From Desulfohalobiaceae bacterium (GTDB lineage Bacteria > Desulfobacterota > Desulfovibrionia > Desulfovibrionales > Desulfothermaceae), in assembly GCA_021737615.1 (NCBI GenBank), contig JAIPDR010000002.1:1-57602 (forward strand): a stretch of DNA of 57,602 nucleotides, given 5' to 3'. Positions within the stretch are counted from its first letter, which is position 1; each line of letters begins with the position of its first letter. The position numbers were made by a program, and so were the translations under genes. This document shows, piece after piece, positions 41,620-51,679 of the stretch. The notes under the pieces are model-generated. The model was not told the origin of the DNA, did no database searches, and saw only the letters and a program-made list of their open reading frames with translations.

Positions 41620-43245
41620 TTACCTTGTTTCGGTGTCTGATTTGGATCCCGGGCCCACTTCAATGACCCTGGCCTGGAACCGGGTCAGCATGTTTTTCAC
41701 CTTCGGGTTTTCCATGATCTTTTTTTTTAGGTCGCCTGGGTCTGGTTTGGACTGTGTCTGATCGGAGTTCAGCCGAATGGTTATTTCCCTTTTGAAATAT
41801 TCGTTGGCGATCCTGTTCAGAGTGGCCAGTTTGTCTTTCTCCTGCAGCCGTTCTCCCAGAAAGGAGGGGCAGGTCAGGGTCAGGGTGTCCCCTTTGAGTT
41901 CGCCTTTGACCCGGGTCAGACTCGGCAGGAAAGTGCCGTTCTGCCTGGATTTGAAATAGGTCAGAAAGCCCTGCCAGTCTCCGGGGGTGGTGCCTTCCCA
42001 GCCTGTCTGGGCCTCCTGGATCCGTGAAAAAGAGGACTCCTCGCCCCTGTTGTCCCCTGCCGGGGCGGGGCCTTGGCCGCCGGCATTGCCCCGGGGGGGC
42101 GGTTTTTGTTCGAAAGGGCCGCTTTCCGCCTTCAGCTCTTGCAGCGGCATGAGTTCGGGCAGGTAGGCCAGGTTCAAAAGGAGGAGCTCCAGGGCCAGCC
42201 CGGGGTCGGCACTGGTCAGGACCCTCCGCTGCCCCTCCAGGGTCAGCTGCCAGGAGGCGTGGATTCGGGTCAGGGTGATGCCTTCGGCCAGATTTTTGAG
42301 CTCGGCTGATTCTTCCGCGGGCATTTCCAGAAAGTCGGCCCCCTGCTCCCCGGTCTGCTTGAGGAGAAAGAGGTTGCGCCAGAGGGTGGTCAGGTCCTGG
42401 AGAAAAAAGCCCAGGTCCAATCCCGTGTCCAGAAGGTCTCCGGCAAGGCCCATGATCTTCAGACAATCCCGGGCAATCAAGGCCTGGACAAGAGTGAGCA
42501 TCATCTCCTGGCCGGCAACTCCCAGGATGTCCCTGACTTCCTGAAGCTCGAGCCTGTCCCGGCCAAGGGCCAGGATCTGGGACAGGGCCGAGAGGCAGTC
42601 CCTGACGCTGCCGCCCCCTTTGCGGACGATGATCTTCAAGGCCTGTTCGTCATAGGCCACAGACTCCTGTTCGAGGATAAAGGCCAGGTACTGCTCCATG
42701 TCCTTTTGCCTGATCCTCTTGAAATTATAATGCTGGCAGCGGCTGATGATGGTCTGGGGGAACTTGTGCGGCTCTGTGGTGGCCAGGATAAATATCGCGT
42801 GCCTGGGCGGCTCTTCCAGGGTTTTCAGCAGGGCGTTGAAGGCACTCTTGGAAAGCATGTGGGCTTCATCGATGATGATCACCTTGTAGCGGCATTCCAG
42901 AGGCGAGTAGCCGATTTCTTCGTTGAGCTTGCGGATGTGATCCACGCCGGTGTGCGAGGCACCGTCGATTTCAGCCACGTCCATGGAGGATCCGTTGGTG
43001 ATCTGGCTGCAGAATTCGCACTGGTTGCAGGGCTCGGGAGCGGGGTAGCGGCTGCAATTCAGGGCCTTGGCCAGGATTCTGGCCAGGGTGGTCTTGCCCA
43101 CGCCCCGGGTGCCGCTGAACATGTAGGCCGGAGCGATTTTCTCCTCGGCGGCGCTCCGGGAGAGGATCTTCTTGAGCTGATCCTGTCCCACGACCCGGGC
43201 AAAGGTCTGGGGACGATAGGTTGCCGTCAGGTGTCGTTCAGCCAT
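41620..43245 (-). CDS. dnaX: DNA polymerase III subunits gamma/tau
   Basis: This is the clamp-loader ATPase of the replicative polymerase, 541 residues. Walker A is GTRGVGKTTLAR, the zinc-binding set is CSRYPAPEPCNQCEFC, Walker B IIDEAHMLSKSAFNALLKTLEEPP, and the sensor ISRCQHYNFKR. The C-terminal third is low in conservation, as usual for tau. It is upstream of ybaB and recR in one direction; the 220-base gap before it holds a short repeat. Confidence 0.95.
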   Translation of the reverse strand: MAERHLTATYRPQTFARVVGQDQLKKILSRSAAEEKIAPAYMFSGTRGVGKTTLARILAKALNCSRYPAPEPCNQCEFCSQITNGSSMDVAEIDGASHTGVDHIRKLNEEIGYSPLECRYKVIIIDEAHMLSKSAFNALLKTLEEPPRHAIFILATTEPHKFPQTIISRCQHYNFKRIRQKDMEQYLAFILEQESVAYDEQALKIIVRKGGGSVRDCLSALSQILALGRDRLELQEVRDILGVAGQEMMLTLVQALIARDCLKIMGLAGDLLDTGLDLGFFLQDLTTLWRNLFLLKQTGEQGADFLEMPAEESAELKNLAEGITLTRIHASWQLTLEGQRRVLTSADPGLALELLLLNLAYLPELMPLQELKAESGPFEQKPPPRGNAGGQGPAPAGDNRGEESSFSRIQEAQTGWEGTTPGDWQGFLTYFKSRQNGTFLPSLTRVKGELKGDTLTLTCPSFLGERLQEKDKLATLNRIANEYFKREITIRLNSDQTQSKPDPGDLKKKIMENPKVKNMLTRFQARVIEVGPGSKSDTETR

Positions 43246-43357
43246 GGATTCTCATGTTTTCGATCGTCATAGAGTAAGGTCATGCCCGCCCGAACCGGGA
43301 TTCTTGACTGGTCCCGGTTCAATGTGCTTGGCCTAAAGCGGGCAGCGAAGCGCCCCT

Positions 43358-43394
43358 TCAGAATGACAGACAATGACAAGCAAAGTCAAACGCG
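43358..43394. repeat. Short repeat related to 54660-54687
   Basis: TTCAGAATGACA... and ...GTCAAACGCG here resemble CTCAGAATGACAAG... and ...GGCAAACGC at 54660-54687; this copy has a tandem duplication of AATGACA. It is in the dnaX-ilvE gap and looks like a dispersed intergenic repeat. Confidence 0.5.
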
Positions 43395-43465
43395 GGAAAA
43401 GGGATCGATTCTTCCGACCGCAGTCTTTAGCTCACGGATCCCGGCCGGGAGGCTCAGGATAAAGG

Positions 43466-44383
43466 CTAGACCTGGGTCAGCCAGCCGGCGTACTTCAGAT
43501 TGTCGCCGCAAACAACACTGAAAAATTCCTGCTGCAGAAGCTTGGTCACCGGACCGGCTTCTCCGGCCCCGATGGTTCTCCTGTCCACTTCCCGGACAGG
43601 GGTCAGCTCCGCGGCTGTCCCGCAGAAGAAGGCCTCGTCGGCGACGTAGAGTTCATCCCTGGTGAAGCGCTGCTCAAGGACCTGGTAATCCATGTCCCGG
43701 GCCATGGTCATGAGACAGTCCCGGGTGATGCCGGGCAGGACCGAGTCCAGGGGGGGCGTCTTGAGTACGCTGTTCTTGATGCAGAAGATGTTCTCTCCGG
43801 TGGCTTCGGCGCAATAGCCCTCGTTGTCCAGCATCAGGGCCTCGTCATAGCCGTCGTTTAGGGCCTCTCGCTTGGCCAGGATGGAGTTGACGTAATTGCC
43901 GTTGATTTTGGCCTTGGTCATCATGCAGTTCACATGATGCCTGGTGAAGCTGGAGGTCTTTACGGCAACGCCCTTGTCCAGGGCCTCGTCTCCGAGGTAA
44001 GCCCCCCAGGGCCAGACCGCGATGATCAGGTTGACCGGGTTGTCCCCGGGGAAGAGACCCATGGCCCCGGTCCCGAGAAAGGCCATGGGACGGATGTAGC
44101 CCTTTTCGAGGTTGTTGACCCGGATGGTGTTCAAGATGGCTTCAAAAATTTCCTGACGGGTAAAGGGGATATCCAGGCAGGCTATCTGAGCGGAATCAAA
44201 GAGCCTGGCCACATGTTCCTCCAGGCGGAAGACGGCCGATGCACCGTCGCTGCACTTGTAACAGCGGATCCCTTCGAAGACGCCCAGGCCGTAGTGGAGA
44301 GTGTGGGTCAGGACATGGACATTGGCCTCCTCCCAGGGGACGAATTGTCCGTTGAACCAGATCTTTTCAGTCTTTTGCATCAT
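43466..44383 (-). CDS. ilvE: Branched-chain amino acid aminotransferase
   Basis: This is a PLP-dependent class IV aminotransferase, 305 residues, which makes or breaks down Leu, Ile and Val with 2-oxoglutarate/glutamate. [34 protein letters not shown] is the N-terminal signature, the PLP lysine is in [11 protein letters not shown], and [23 protein letters not shown] follows. The ATG at 44383 has AGGAG eight bases before it. It is in the gatB-mtnA-der-ilvE-dnaX minus-strand series. Confidence 0.95.
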   Translation of the reverse strand: MMQKTEKIWFNGQFVPWEEANVHVLTHTLHYGLGVFEGIRCYKCSDGASAVFRLEEHVARLFDSAQIACLDIPFTRQEIFEAILNTIRVNNLEKGYIRPMAFLGTGAMGLFPGDNPVNLIIAVWPWGAYLGDEALDKGVAVKTSSFTRHHVNCMMTKAKINGNYVNSILAKREALNDGYDEALMLDNEGYCAEATGENIFCIKNSVLKTPPLDSVLPGITRDCLMTMARDMDYQVLEQRFTRDELYVADEAFFCGTAAELTPVREVDRRTIGAGEAGPVTKLLQQEFFSVVCGDNLKYAGWLTQV

Positions 44384-44453
44384 GGGACACGCTCCTGTTG
44401 TTGGAATCTTGAATCAGCAATCTTCTATCTTAAAGCTTAACACTTAAACGCCA

Positions 44454-45773
44454 TCATCCCTGACTGGTGCGAAGGACCAGCTGAATAGGGGCCATGCTGA
44501 AGCCGAAGTTTTTTCTTATTTGTTTTTCCAGGTATTTCAAATAATTGTCTTGTACCAGGCGGCGGTCGTTCAGGAAAAAGACAAAGGTCGGGGGCGTGGT
44601 CTTGGCCTGGGTCAAATAGTAGAACTTGGCCCGCCGTCCTTTGATCACGGCCGGCTGGTGCTTTGCGGTCACGGCTTTCAGGATCCGGTTCAGTTCTCCG
44701 GTACCCACCCGCTGGTTGCATTCGGCCCAGATTTTTTCAGCAAGGGGGAGCAGGCCGCCGAGGCCGGCCCTGGTCACGCTGGAGGTGTATATCCTGGGAA
44801 CATGGGAGCAGAACCGGAGCTCATGTTCGAAGTAGTTCTTGAGCTTGGGGAGGTCGGCTCGGCTGATGAGGTCGATCTTGTTCACCGCGATGATCATCGG
44901 GGTTTTTTCCCGATCCAGATGGGTCAAAAGCTTTTTGTCCTGAAAGGAGAGGGGCTGCAGGGCGTCCAGAACAAGGACGCTGACCTGGGCCCGCTTGCTG
45001 GTCCTCAAGGCCCGGAGGATGCTGAAGTGCTCCAGAGAGTCGCTGATTTTGGTTTTTCTCCGGATTCCGGCCGTATCCAGGAACCTGTACCTGCGGCCGT
45101 CTTTGTACAGGTCCACATCGACACTGTCTCTGGTGGTTCCTGCTTCAGGGCTGACGATCAAGCGCTTTTCTCCGAGCAGGGTGTTGATCAGCGAAGACTT
45201 GCCCACATTGGGGCGGCCGAGCAGGGCCAGTTCAAGCCCGATCCGCTTTGGCCGGGTTTCTGCGGATTCAGCGGCCGGGGGCGGCAGGAGCGCTGCGATT
45301 TTTTCAAGCAGGGAAAAATACCCGTAGCCATGGGCCGCGGAAATCGGGCTCATCTCCAGGCCTAGGGAAAGAAACTCGAACCGGCACTGTTCCTCCTGTT
45401 CAGGCCCGTCCACTTTGTTGACCACCAGGTGGACCGGTTTCTGCGAACGTCTGATAAAGGCCAGAAGCTGTTCGTCAACAGGGTTCAGACCGGTCTTTCC
45501 GTCGACCACCAGCAGGATCAGGTCGGCCTCTTGCATGGCCTCCCTGCCCTGGGCAAAGACATCCTGTTCAGGATAGCCCTTACCTGCCGGGTCTATCCCT
45601 CCGGTGTCCACCACGGCAAAGGGCCTGCCTTCGATTTTGAATTCCCCGTAGATACGATCTCTGGTCACTCCCGGGCGGTCATGGGTCAGGGCCTTGTTTT
45701 GGCGGATCATCCTGTTGAACAGTGTGGATTTGCCCACATTGGTTCGACCGAGTAAGGCAAGTAAAGGGGGCAT
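44454..45773 (-). CDS. der: Ribosome-assembly GTPase Der (EngA)
   Basis: This is a double-GTPase factor needed for 50S ribosome assembly, 439 residues. There are two G domains: GRTNVGKSTLFN with VNKVD in the first, and GRPNVGKSSLINTLLG with VNKID in the second. A C-terminal KH-like domain ends IQLVLRTSQG. The start is ATG 45773 with a weak ribosome site. It stands between mtnA and ilvE. Confidence 0.96.
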   Translation of the reverse strand: MPPLLALLGRTNVGKSTLFNRMIRQNKALTHDRPGVTRDRIYGEFKIEGRPFAVVDTGGIDPAGKGYPEQDVFAQGREAMQEADLILLVVDGKTGLNPVDEQLLAFIRRSQKPVHLVVNKVDGPEQEEQCRFEFLSLGLEMSPISAAHGYGYFSLLEKIAALLPPPAAESAETRPKRIGLELALLGRPNVGKSSLINTLLGEKRLIVSPEAGTTRDSVDVDLYKDGRRYRFLDTAGIRRKTKISDSLEHFSILRALRTSKRAQVSVLVLDALQPLSFQDKKLLTHLDREKTPMIIAVNKIDLISRADLPKLKNYFEHELRFCSHVPRIYTSSVTRAGLGGLLPLAEKIWAECNQRVGTGELNRILKAVTAKHQPAVIKGRRAKFYYLTQAKTTPPTFVFFLNDRRLVQDNYLKYLEKQIRKNFGFSMAPIQLVLRTSQG

Positions 45774-45856
45774 GTTTGTTATGTTGCAAAATATTAAAAA
45801 GGAAAGCCCTTGGCTCTCCGGTTTGAGCCCCGGACCAAAGGTCTAAGGGCCGGATG

Positions 45857-46906
45857 TCAGTTGTAGCGTTTGGCCGTTATTTCGGCAATGCTTTGTTTGT
45901 AAGGTGGCTTGAGCAGTCCTTTTTCCGTGATGATGCGGCTGATCAGACGGTGCGGGGTAACGTCGAAGGCGAAATTGTAGACAGGGACTCCGGCCGGGGT
46001 GATCCGCTGCCCGGCAAAACAGGTGACTTCCGAGTCCGGCCGGGCTTCGATGGGGATGTCTTCTCCGGTTCTGGTTTCCGGGTCAAAGGTGGAGCTGGGT
46101 GCGGCCACGTAAAAAGGAATGGAATGCTCCCGGGCCAGCAGAGCCAGGGAATAGGTGCCGATCTTGTTGGCGGTGTCTCCATTGGCCGCAATGCGGTCGG
46201 CCCCCACGAGGACCGAATCCACCAGCCCTTTGGCCATGAGCAGTCCGGCCGCGTTGTCGCAGGCTATCTTGACCGGAATCTCGTCTTTGTGCAGTTCGTA
46301 GGCAGTCAAGCGCGATCCCTGCAAAAAAGGCCTGGTTTCATTGGCGATCACGGTGATTTTTTTCCCGCTGGATTTGGCGGCCCGAATCACTCCCAGGGCG
46401 GTGCCGTATCCGCCGGTGGCCAGGGCCCCGGCATTGCAGTGGGTCATGACCGTCTGCCCGTTTGCCAGGAGTTTTTCCCCGATTCGTCCCATGGCCTTAT
46501 TTGCTGAAATGTCTTCGAGATGGATATCCTTGGCCAGCTGGAGCCACATCCAGTACAGGTCCTTGAGTCCGATATCGGCGTCGGCCTTCCAGTAGCCACG
46601 CATGCGGGCCACGATATAGCTCAGGTTCACAGCTGTGGGCCTGGCCTTTGCCAGTTGATTCAGCTTGTCGTTCATGATTTTCTGCCATTCCGGATCCTGA
46701 TGGTCCTGAGAGGCCGCGGCCAGACAGCAGCCATAGGCGGCGACAACCCCCAGGGCCGGAGCGCCCCTGATGACCAGGGTCTGAATGGCCTCGACCACGT
46801 CTCTGACCCGGCGGCAGACGAACCATTTCTCCTTATCAGGCAGCAGTCTCTGATCCAGAAGGAAGAGGGCCTGTTCGCTTTCTGAAAACCGGATATGATT
46901 TTTCAT
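45857..46906 (-). CDS. mtnA: S-methyl-5-thioribose-1-phosphate isomerase
   Basis: This is a methionine-salvage isomerase that converts methylthioribose-1-phosphate to methylthioribulose-1-phosphate, 349 residues. The catalytic cysteine lies in [22 protein letters not shown] and the aspartate in [34 protein letters not shown] near the N-terminus is also characteristic. The start overlaps the gatB stop by four bases (ATGA), so they are co-translated. Other salvage genes are not in the window. Confidence 0.95.
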   Translation of the reverse strand: MKNHIRFSESEQALFLLDQRLLPDKEKWFVCRRVRDVVEAIQTLVIRGAPALGVVAAYGCCLAAASQDHQDPEWQKIMNDKLNQLAKARPTAVNLSYIVARMRGYWKADADIGLKDLYWMWLQLAKDIHLEDISANKAMGRIGEKLLANGQTVMTHCNAGALATGGYGTALGVIRAAKSSGKKITVIANETRPFLQGSRLTAYELHKDEIPVKIACDNAAGLLMAKGLVDSVLVGADRIAANGDTANKIGTYSLALLAREHSIPFYVAAPSSTFDPETRTGEDIPIEARPDSEVTCFAGQRITPAGVPVYNFAFDVTPHRLISRIITEKGLLKPPYKQSIAEITAKRYN

Positions 46907-48336
46907 TTCAAGACTTCTTTGAGTTTTTCGGTGACCAGCTTGGGATTGGCCTGGCCTTTGGTTTTCTTCATGACCTGCCCCATGAAAAAGCTCATCAGTT
47001 TGGTTTTGCCCTCTTTGTAGGCTTTCAGTTCATTGGGATTTTCGGTAAGGACTTCTTCCACGATCCGGTTCAGTTCCCTGTCGTCCGAAATCTGGACAAA
47101 GCCCTTTTCCTCAACATATTCTTCAGGATCCAGGCCCTTGGCAAAGAGTTCGGGGAAGATCTGTTTGCCCGTCTTGGGGCTGATTTTACCCGAGTCGATG
47201 AGTTTAAGCAAGGAAGCAAACCGGGAAGGACCGAAGCCAGACCCGGAAAGGGATATGTTCTTATCCCGCAATTCGCGCAGGACATCGGTCATGATCCAGT
47301 TGCTGACCGTCTTGGGGGATGAGGGGCCAAGCTTGATGGTTTCCTCAAAATAATCGGCCAGATCCCTTTCCGCGGTCAGGATGGCCGCGTCGTATTCCGG
47401 CAGTGAGTACTGGCGCTGAAAGCGCTCCATTTTGGTTCGGGGCAGCTCGGGCAGGTCCGCCTCCCATTGCCTGATATCGTCTTCCGCCAGTTTGATGGAA
47501 ACCAGGTCGGGATCCGGGAAGTATCTGTAGTCGTGGGCCTCCTCTTTGCCCCGCATCGATTTGGTCAGCCCCCTGGTCTCGTCAAAGAGGCGGGTCTCCT
47601 GAACGACGGCCTGGCCGTCAAGAAGAAGATCCTCCTGCCTCCTGATCTCGAACTCCAAGGCCTTCTGCACGTGCCTGAAGGAATTCATGTTCTTTAGTTC
47701 TGTTCTGGTGCCGAAGGGGTCCTGCCCCACCGGGCGCAGAGAGACATTGGCGTCGCAGCGGAAGTTGCCCTCTTCCATGTTGGCCTCGCAGATTCCGAGA
47801 TAGATCAGGATGGAGCGCAGGCCCCTCAGATAGGCAACCGCCTCTTCAGGGGACCGGATGTCCGGTTCGCTGACGATTTCTATCAGAGGTACGCCGGTTC
47901 GGTTCAGATCGACATAGCTCTGGTTCTCGAGCGAGGAATGCATCGATTTTCCGGCGTCGTCCTCCATGTGGATCCGGGTGATGCCGATGCTATTGTCCGA
48001 CTCCCCGCTTATGATGTTCAAGCGGCCGTTTTCAGCCAGGGGCTCCTCGTACTGGGAGATCTGATAGCCCTTGGGCAGGTCCGGATAGAAGTAGTTCTTT
48101 CGGGCGAAAACAGACTGCCGGTTGATGCTGCACTGAACAGCCAGGGCCAGCTTGACCGCGTATTCCACCGCTTTTCTGTTGACCACCGGGAGGGCGCCGG
48201 GCATGCCCGCGCAAACCGGGCAGGTGTTGGCGTTGGGCCTTTTCCCGAAGTCCGTGGGGCAGGAGCAGAAGAGTTTGGACCGGGTCTTTAGCTGGGCATG
48301 GACCTCCAGTCCGATGACCGGTTCGAATCTGGACAT
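46903..48336 (-). CDS. gatB: Aspartyl/glutamyl-tRNA amidotransferase subunit B
   Basis: This is the kinase/tRNA-binding subunit of GatCAB, which converts Glu-tRNA(Gln) or Asp-tRNA(Asn) to the amide, 477 residues. [22 protein letters not shown] at the N-terminus, with the CPTD...CPVC zinc set ([23 protein letters not shown]), and the YatB-like C-terminal helical tail ([17 protein letters not shown]) are present. gatA and gatC are not in this window. mtnA overlaps its end. Confidence 0.96.
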   Translation of the reverse strand: MSRFEPVIGLEVHAQLKTRSKLFCSCPTDFGKRPNANTCPVCAGMPGALPVVNRKAVEYAVKLALAVQCSINRQSVFARKNYFYPDLPKGYQISQYEEPLAENGRLNIISGESDNSIGITRIHMEDDAGKSMHSSLENQSYVDLNRTGVPLIEIVSEPDIRSPEEAVAYLRGLRSILIYLGICEANMEEGNFRCDANVSLRPVGQDPFGTRTELKNMNSFRHVQKALEFEIRRQEDLLLDGQAVVQETRLFDETRGLTKSMRGKEEAHDYRYFPDPDLVSIKLAEDDIRQWEADLPELPRTKMERFQRQYSLPEYDAAILTAERDLADYFEETIKLGPSSPKTVSNWIMTDVLRELRDKNISLSGSGFGPSRFASLLKLIDSGKISPKTGKQIFPELFAKGLDPEEYVEEKGFVQISDDRELNRIVEEVLTENPNELKAYKEGKTKLMSFFMGQVMKKTKGQANPKLVTEKLKEVLK

Positions 48337-48364
48337 GGGCTACCTTTGAGGATTGAAGATTTAT

Positions 48365-48396
48365 ACTTACGCTCGTCATAAATTGAGGTTCTTAAT
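48365..48396. repeat. 32-nt dispersed repeat, copy 2
   Basis: This copy matches 1541-1572 at 29 of 32 positions and lies about 30 bases upstream of the gatB start, on the side of the minus-strand transcript. AGTCGAT also occurs a little further out in both copies. Confidence 0.8.
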
Positions 48397-48494
48397 TTTC
48401 GGAAATCCTGGTAGTCGATGCTCTGATTTTCAGCAACCTTGCAATTTATTCTTCTCGTAATTATCTATATTTTTGAATAAATATCGTTGTAGGG

Positions 48495-49724
48495 TTAATC
48501 CTTGGCCAGAAGCAGCCAGACCCTGGCCTTTTCTTTCAGCCCTCCGGCCAGGGCTCCCCCCTTTTGCCCGAATCCGCAGAAGAGGTCCAGGTGGTGGTTC
48601 TGGATGGCCCCGCCGATATCCTGGGCCAGACCCGGGCCGCACAGGGGGATCTTACCTTCCCCCCCGGGATCCGGCAAGTCGGCCTGGAACATGAGCACGG
48701 AGCCGAGGGCCAGGATATCAGTATCCACGGCCAGGCTGACCAGGGAGGTCAGTTCCTGGTTCATGGCCCCGTAGGGGCCGGACCCTCTGAGCCGGAAAAA
48801 GACATAGCTGGGATTCGAGTACAGGATCTCCGGCACCAGTTCCGGGTTTTGCTGCAGGTGGTCCCGGATGGAGCGCATGCTGACCCCGTGCGGCGCGAGC
48901 AGCCCCTTCTCGGCCATATGCCGGCCGAGAGAGCGGTAAGGCCTGCCGTTCTTCCCGGCATAGCCGATTGGCTGCACTGAACCGTCCGGGAGCAGGAGCC
49001 GGCCCGAACCTTGAATCTGCAGGAAGAAGACATCCACCAGGTCCTTGGCCCAGGCGATGATCTCCGCTTTTTCCTGCAGGGACCCATCCTCTTCAATGGC
49101 CCGCCGGTCCGGGTAGGGTTCTATGCTGTTTTCGTTTATCCGGTAAACCAGCCTCTGGCCCTGCCACCGCGGATGGAAGCGGCCCAGGTCCGCGATCTTC
49201 AAGTCCCGGGGCAGGCCGTAGACCGGATAGGGGTAGTCCGGTTCCGGGGTGAGCGAGGCCTCGATCAGGGGTTCGTAGTATCCGGTCAGCAGTGATCGGG
49301 GCTTAAGTTCAAGCCAGTGGAACTCTTCACGGAGAAGTTTTGGATTCCGGTCCAGTTCCGGCAAGAGGGCCAGCAGGCGCTCCAGGCTGGTGCGAAGATC
49401 GAGCCAGGTCGCAACCAGGCCGTAAGCCGTGGTCGCAGGTCGGTTTTGGGGTCTCGTCTTTACATACTCCAGGCTCCGCTTGAGAGGAACCCGGAGTTCC
49501 AGCCAGGAGTCAAGGCCCTGGGCTGCCGGATCAAGCCTCTGCAGGATGGAGTCGACCTCTTCTGCAGTGAGGGCTGAAAAGCCCGGACCAGGTTTGACCT
49601 CGGGCCTGCAGGACCAGACAAAGAGCAGGCCGAACAGAAGCAGAATGATCTTCCAGTTGAAACCTCGGGGGACCGCCTTTGGATTCGGCCCAAAGAAGCC
49701 GGTCAGGTCTAGATTCGAATTCAA
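48495..49724 (-). CDS. mltA: Membrane-bound lytic murein transglycosylase A (MltA), lipoprotein
   Basis: This is a peptidoglycan lytic transglycosylase that cleaves the glycan to 1,6-anhydro ends. Its 409 residues start (TTG 49724, GAGG ten bases upstream) with an N-terminal membrane segment ending in a cysteine, LLLFGLLFVWSC, which is a lipoprotein-type signal with an unusual Trp at -2. Family blocks are GYYEPLIEASL, DVFFLQIQGSGRLLLPDG and SMRSIRDHLQQNPELVPEIL; the catalytic aspartate region near the C-terminus (DIGGAIQNHHLDLFCGFG) is present. The mltF-like gene lies upstream. Confidence 0.93.
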   Translation of the reverse strand: MNSNLDLTGFFGPNPKAVPRGFNWKIILLLFGLLFVWSCRPEVKPGPGFSALTAEEVDSILQRLDPAAQGLDSWLELRVPLKRSLEYVKTRPQNRPATTAYGLVATWLDLRTSLERLLALLPELDRNPKLLREEFHWLELKPRSLLTGYYEPLIEASLTPEPDYPYPVYGLPRDLKIADLGRFHPRWQGQRLVYRINENSIEPYPDRRAIEEDGSLQEKAEIIAWAKDLVDVFFLQIQGSGRLLLPDGSVQPIGYAGKNGRPYRSLGRHMAEKGLLAPHGVSMRSIRDHLQQNPELVPEILYSNPSYVFFRLRGSGPYGAMNQELTSLVSLAVDTDILALGSVLMFQADLPDPGGEGKIPLCGPGLAQDIGGAIQNHHLDLFCGFGQKGGALAGGLKEKARVWLLLAKD

Positions 49725-49800
49725 TGAGTTCTTACCTCAAGAAGGTTGGTGGCTTTTTCCGATTTTTCCCATGCCGGCCTGTATTTGTCAATTGTCGGAT

Positions 49801-51210
49801 CTAGTCCAAAAGGGAGTTGTAGAGGAAGTAGTACTTGTTGATGTTGTTCACATAGCGGACCGTCTCTTGACCGGTCAATCTAAGGACCGCGAGCTCGACA
49901 TTGCGGAACCAGCAGTTGGGGTTCAGGCCCATTTCTTCAGCCAGTTTCCGGGCCCGCTCTATCTTGGAGGGACCCGCGTTGTAAGCGGCCAGGGCCAGCC
50001 GGACCCGATCCGGCGGCAGTATGTCCGGTTCACTGAAGTATTCATCCCTAAGCAGGGCCAGATACTTGACCCCGGCCTGGACGTTGTTTTTCAGCTTGTC
50101 GATGCGGTCGATGTTGATTCGCTTGTCAGTGGCCGTGGAGGGCAGGACCTGCAGCAGGCCGACCGCCCCGGCCGGGCTCTTTGTGTCGTGATCAAGCCCG
50201 GATTCCTGAAAAGCCAGGGCCAGGATGAGCAACCAGCTGAAATCGTACTGTTCTGCATATTTTTTTATGACGTCCCGGCATTGTTTCAGTTTGGGCCAGT
50301 TTTCCAGGTCATCCGCGTTCTCCAGTTTGCGGTGATTATTGTAGTAGCGCTCGAAATAGATATTGCCGAGCAGGGTCCCCTTTTTATGAGTCTTTAAGAA
50401 TTCATTGAGACTCGAGAGGAGCTTGGGATTGCCCTTGCGGACCATCCAGGCGATCTCGGATCCTCTGCGCAGGACGATTTCCTCATGGAGTTCAATGTCT
50501 TCAAGAACCTTGGCCCAGACTTCGGCAATGTGGCTGTCGGCCACGGTGATGTCCACCCCCCCGATATCCACGAGTTCCAGAATGGTTTCAGTCTCAAAGG
50601 TTTCCGGGGCCAGCAGGATGCTAACCGGTTTCCTTCCCTGGTTTTGGAGCTTTGAATTCAGGGCGACAAGGCTTTGGTAGTAGCTGCTGCTTTTCCGGAC
50701 AAAGACCGTTTCCCCGGATAGATCAAAAACATCCTGGAATCCATATTTTCCCTTTTTACTGACAATTATTTCATTTATTCCGGTAAGATAAGGCATGGTA
50801 AAGGCCACCTTTTCCTTACGCTCCGGGGTGATGGTCAGTCCGGCTGCCGCGATGTCGCCGTACCCCTGCACCAGCTTGGGGAGCAATTCTTCCCTGGAGA
50901 CGGGAATGAATTCCAGAACGACGTTCAGGTGATTGTCGTTGATCTGTTTGTTCAGGAAATTTTCATATCCCTTGAGCAATTCGTATTCGTAGCCGGCCAG
51001 CCGTCCCTGGGAGATGAAGAAATTGGTTCGGTTCACGGTAACCAAGACGCGAATGTAGCGTTTTTCCAAGAGTCCGGGTAGGTCGTCGCTGTATCTGGTG
51101 CTCATATGGGCGTCAAGGTGAAGCGGGGCCAGGGATGCGCCAAAGGCCGGCTGCAGCAAAAAGATTGTCCAAAAAAAGAAAAACAGGGTGGATAAGAAAG
51201 TAATTTTCAT
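49801..51210 (-). CDS. MltF-like membrane-bound lytic transglycosylase
   Basis: This is a two-domain protein, 469 residues. It has an N-terminal signal/anchor (MKITFLSTLFFFFWTIFLL), an extracytoplasmic solute-binding-type domain (VNRTNFFISQGRLAGYEYELLKG, ITPERKEKVAFTMPYL), and a C-terminal SLT-type transglycosylase domain. In the SLT domain the catalytic glutamate is in ALAFQESGLDH, followed by AVGLLQVLPSTA and RLALAAYNAGPSKI. This is the MltF architecture. A Shine-Dalgarno is not obvious at the ATG 51210. It is 76 bases upstream of mltA and divergent from the aminotransferase gene. Confidence 0.92.
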   Translation of the reverse strand: MKITFLSTLFFFFWTIFLLQPAFGASLAPLHLDAHMSTRYSDDLPGLLEKRYIRVLVTVNRTNFFISQGRLAGYEYELLKGYENFLNKQINDNHLNVVLEFIPVSREELLPKLVQGYGDIAAAGLTITPERKEKVAFTMPYLTGINEIIVSKKGKYGFQDVFDLSGETVFVRKSSSYYQSLVALNSKLQNQGRKPVSILLAPETFETETILELVDIGGVDITVADSHIAEVWAKVLEDIELHEEIVLRRGSEIAWMVRKGNPKLLSSLNEFLKTHKKGTLLGNIYFERYYNNHRKLENADDLENWPKLKQCRDVIKKYAEQYDFSWLLILALAFQESGLDHDTKSPAGAVGLLQVLPSTATDKRINIDRIDKLKNNVQAGVKYLALLRDEYFSEPDILPPDRVRLALAAYNAGPSKIERARKLAEEMGLNPNCWFRNVELAVLRLTGQETVRYVNNINKYYFLYNSLLD

Positions 51211-51679
51211 AGACTAAATGCTCCTGGGCTTGAAGATGCCCTGCCGGGCCGATCCAGCCCGACTCTTAGAAAAAAGCAGCTGGAGGCAGAAGACAGGGAT
51301 TCCCTGGCGAGTAAAAACCAAAACCGAATCAGTATATATCGTTAAAACAGATCATTATACACATGTTTGGAAAAACGGCAAGTGCGGACCTTGCCCTCGC
51401 CCCGGCCGTTTGCGGTTTTCAGGAAAGCGCTTTCAAGACGAAAGGAAAAAGGGCGGCTAGGCGATGTCTTTTGCTTTGCCAATCGCCTGAAATCCGGGCA
51501 TCATCTCCTTCCGTGCGCAGAGGCGGCTTTGCGGGGCGCCTGGACACACGGCGCCTGGTCGGGGTTAGAGGTGGACAATGAGCCGCGGTTGAAGTATTCA
51601 GAGGCCGCGCACCTTGTAGTCCTCTGTTTTATTATTTGAAACAACCCCTGCCAGGATGGCTTGGTTATCAGGAAGAACT
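51211..51679. other. Intergenic region between mltF-like gene and aminotransferase
   Basis: This stretch of 469 bases lies between divergent genes. A 7-bp inverted repeat AGGCGAT/ATCGCCT (51459-51465 and 51482-51488) and a direct repeat GCGCCTGG near 51536 and 51551 were the only structures noticed. No RNA gene or promoter was recognised with confidence. Confidence 0.5.

Noticed and set aside
51211-51679. 6S RNA or signal-recognition-particle RNA in the gap before the aminotransferase
   Set aside because: No conserved SRP loop sequence or 6S-like closing stem and bubble was found; only weak inverted and direct repeats are present.
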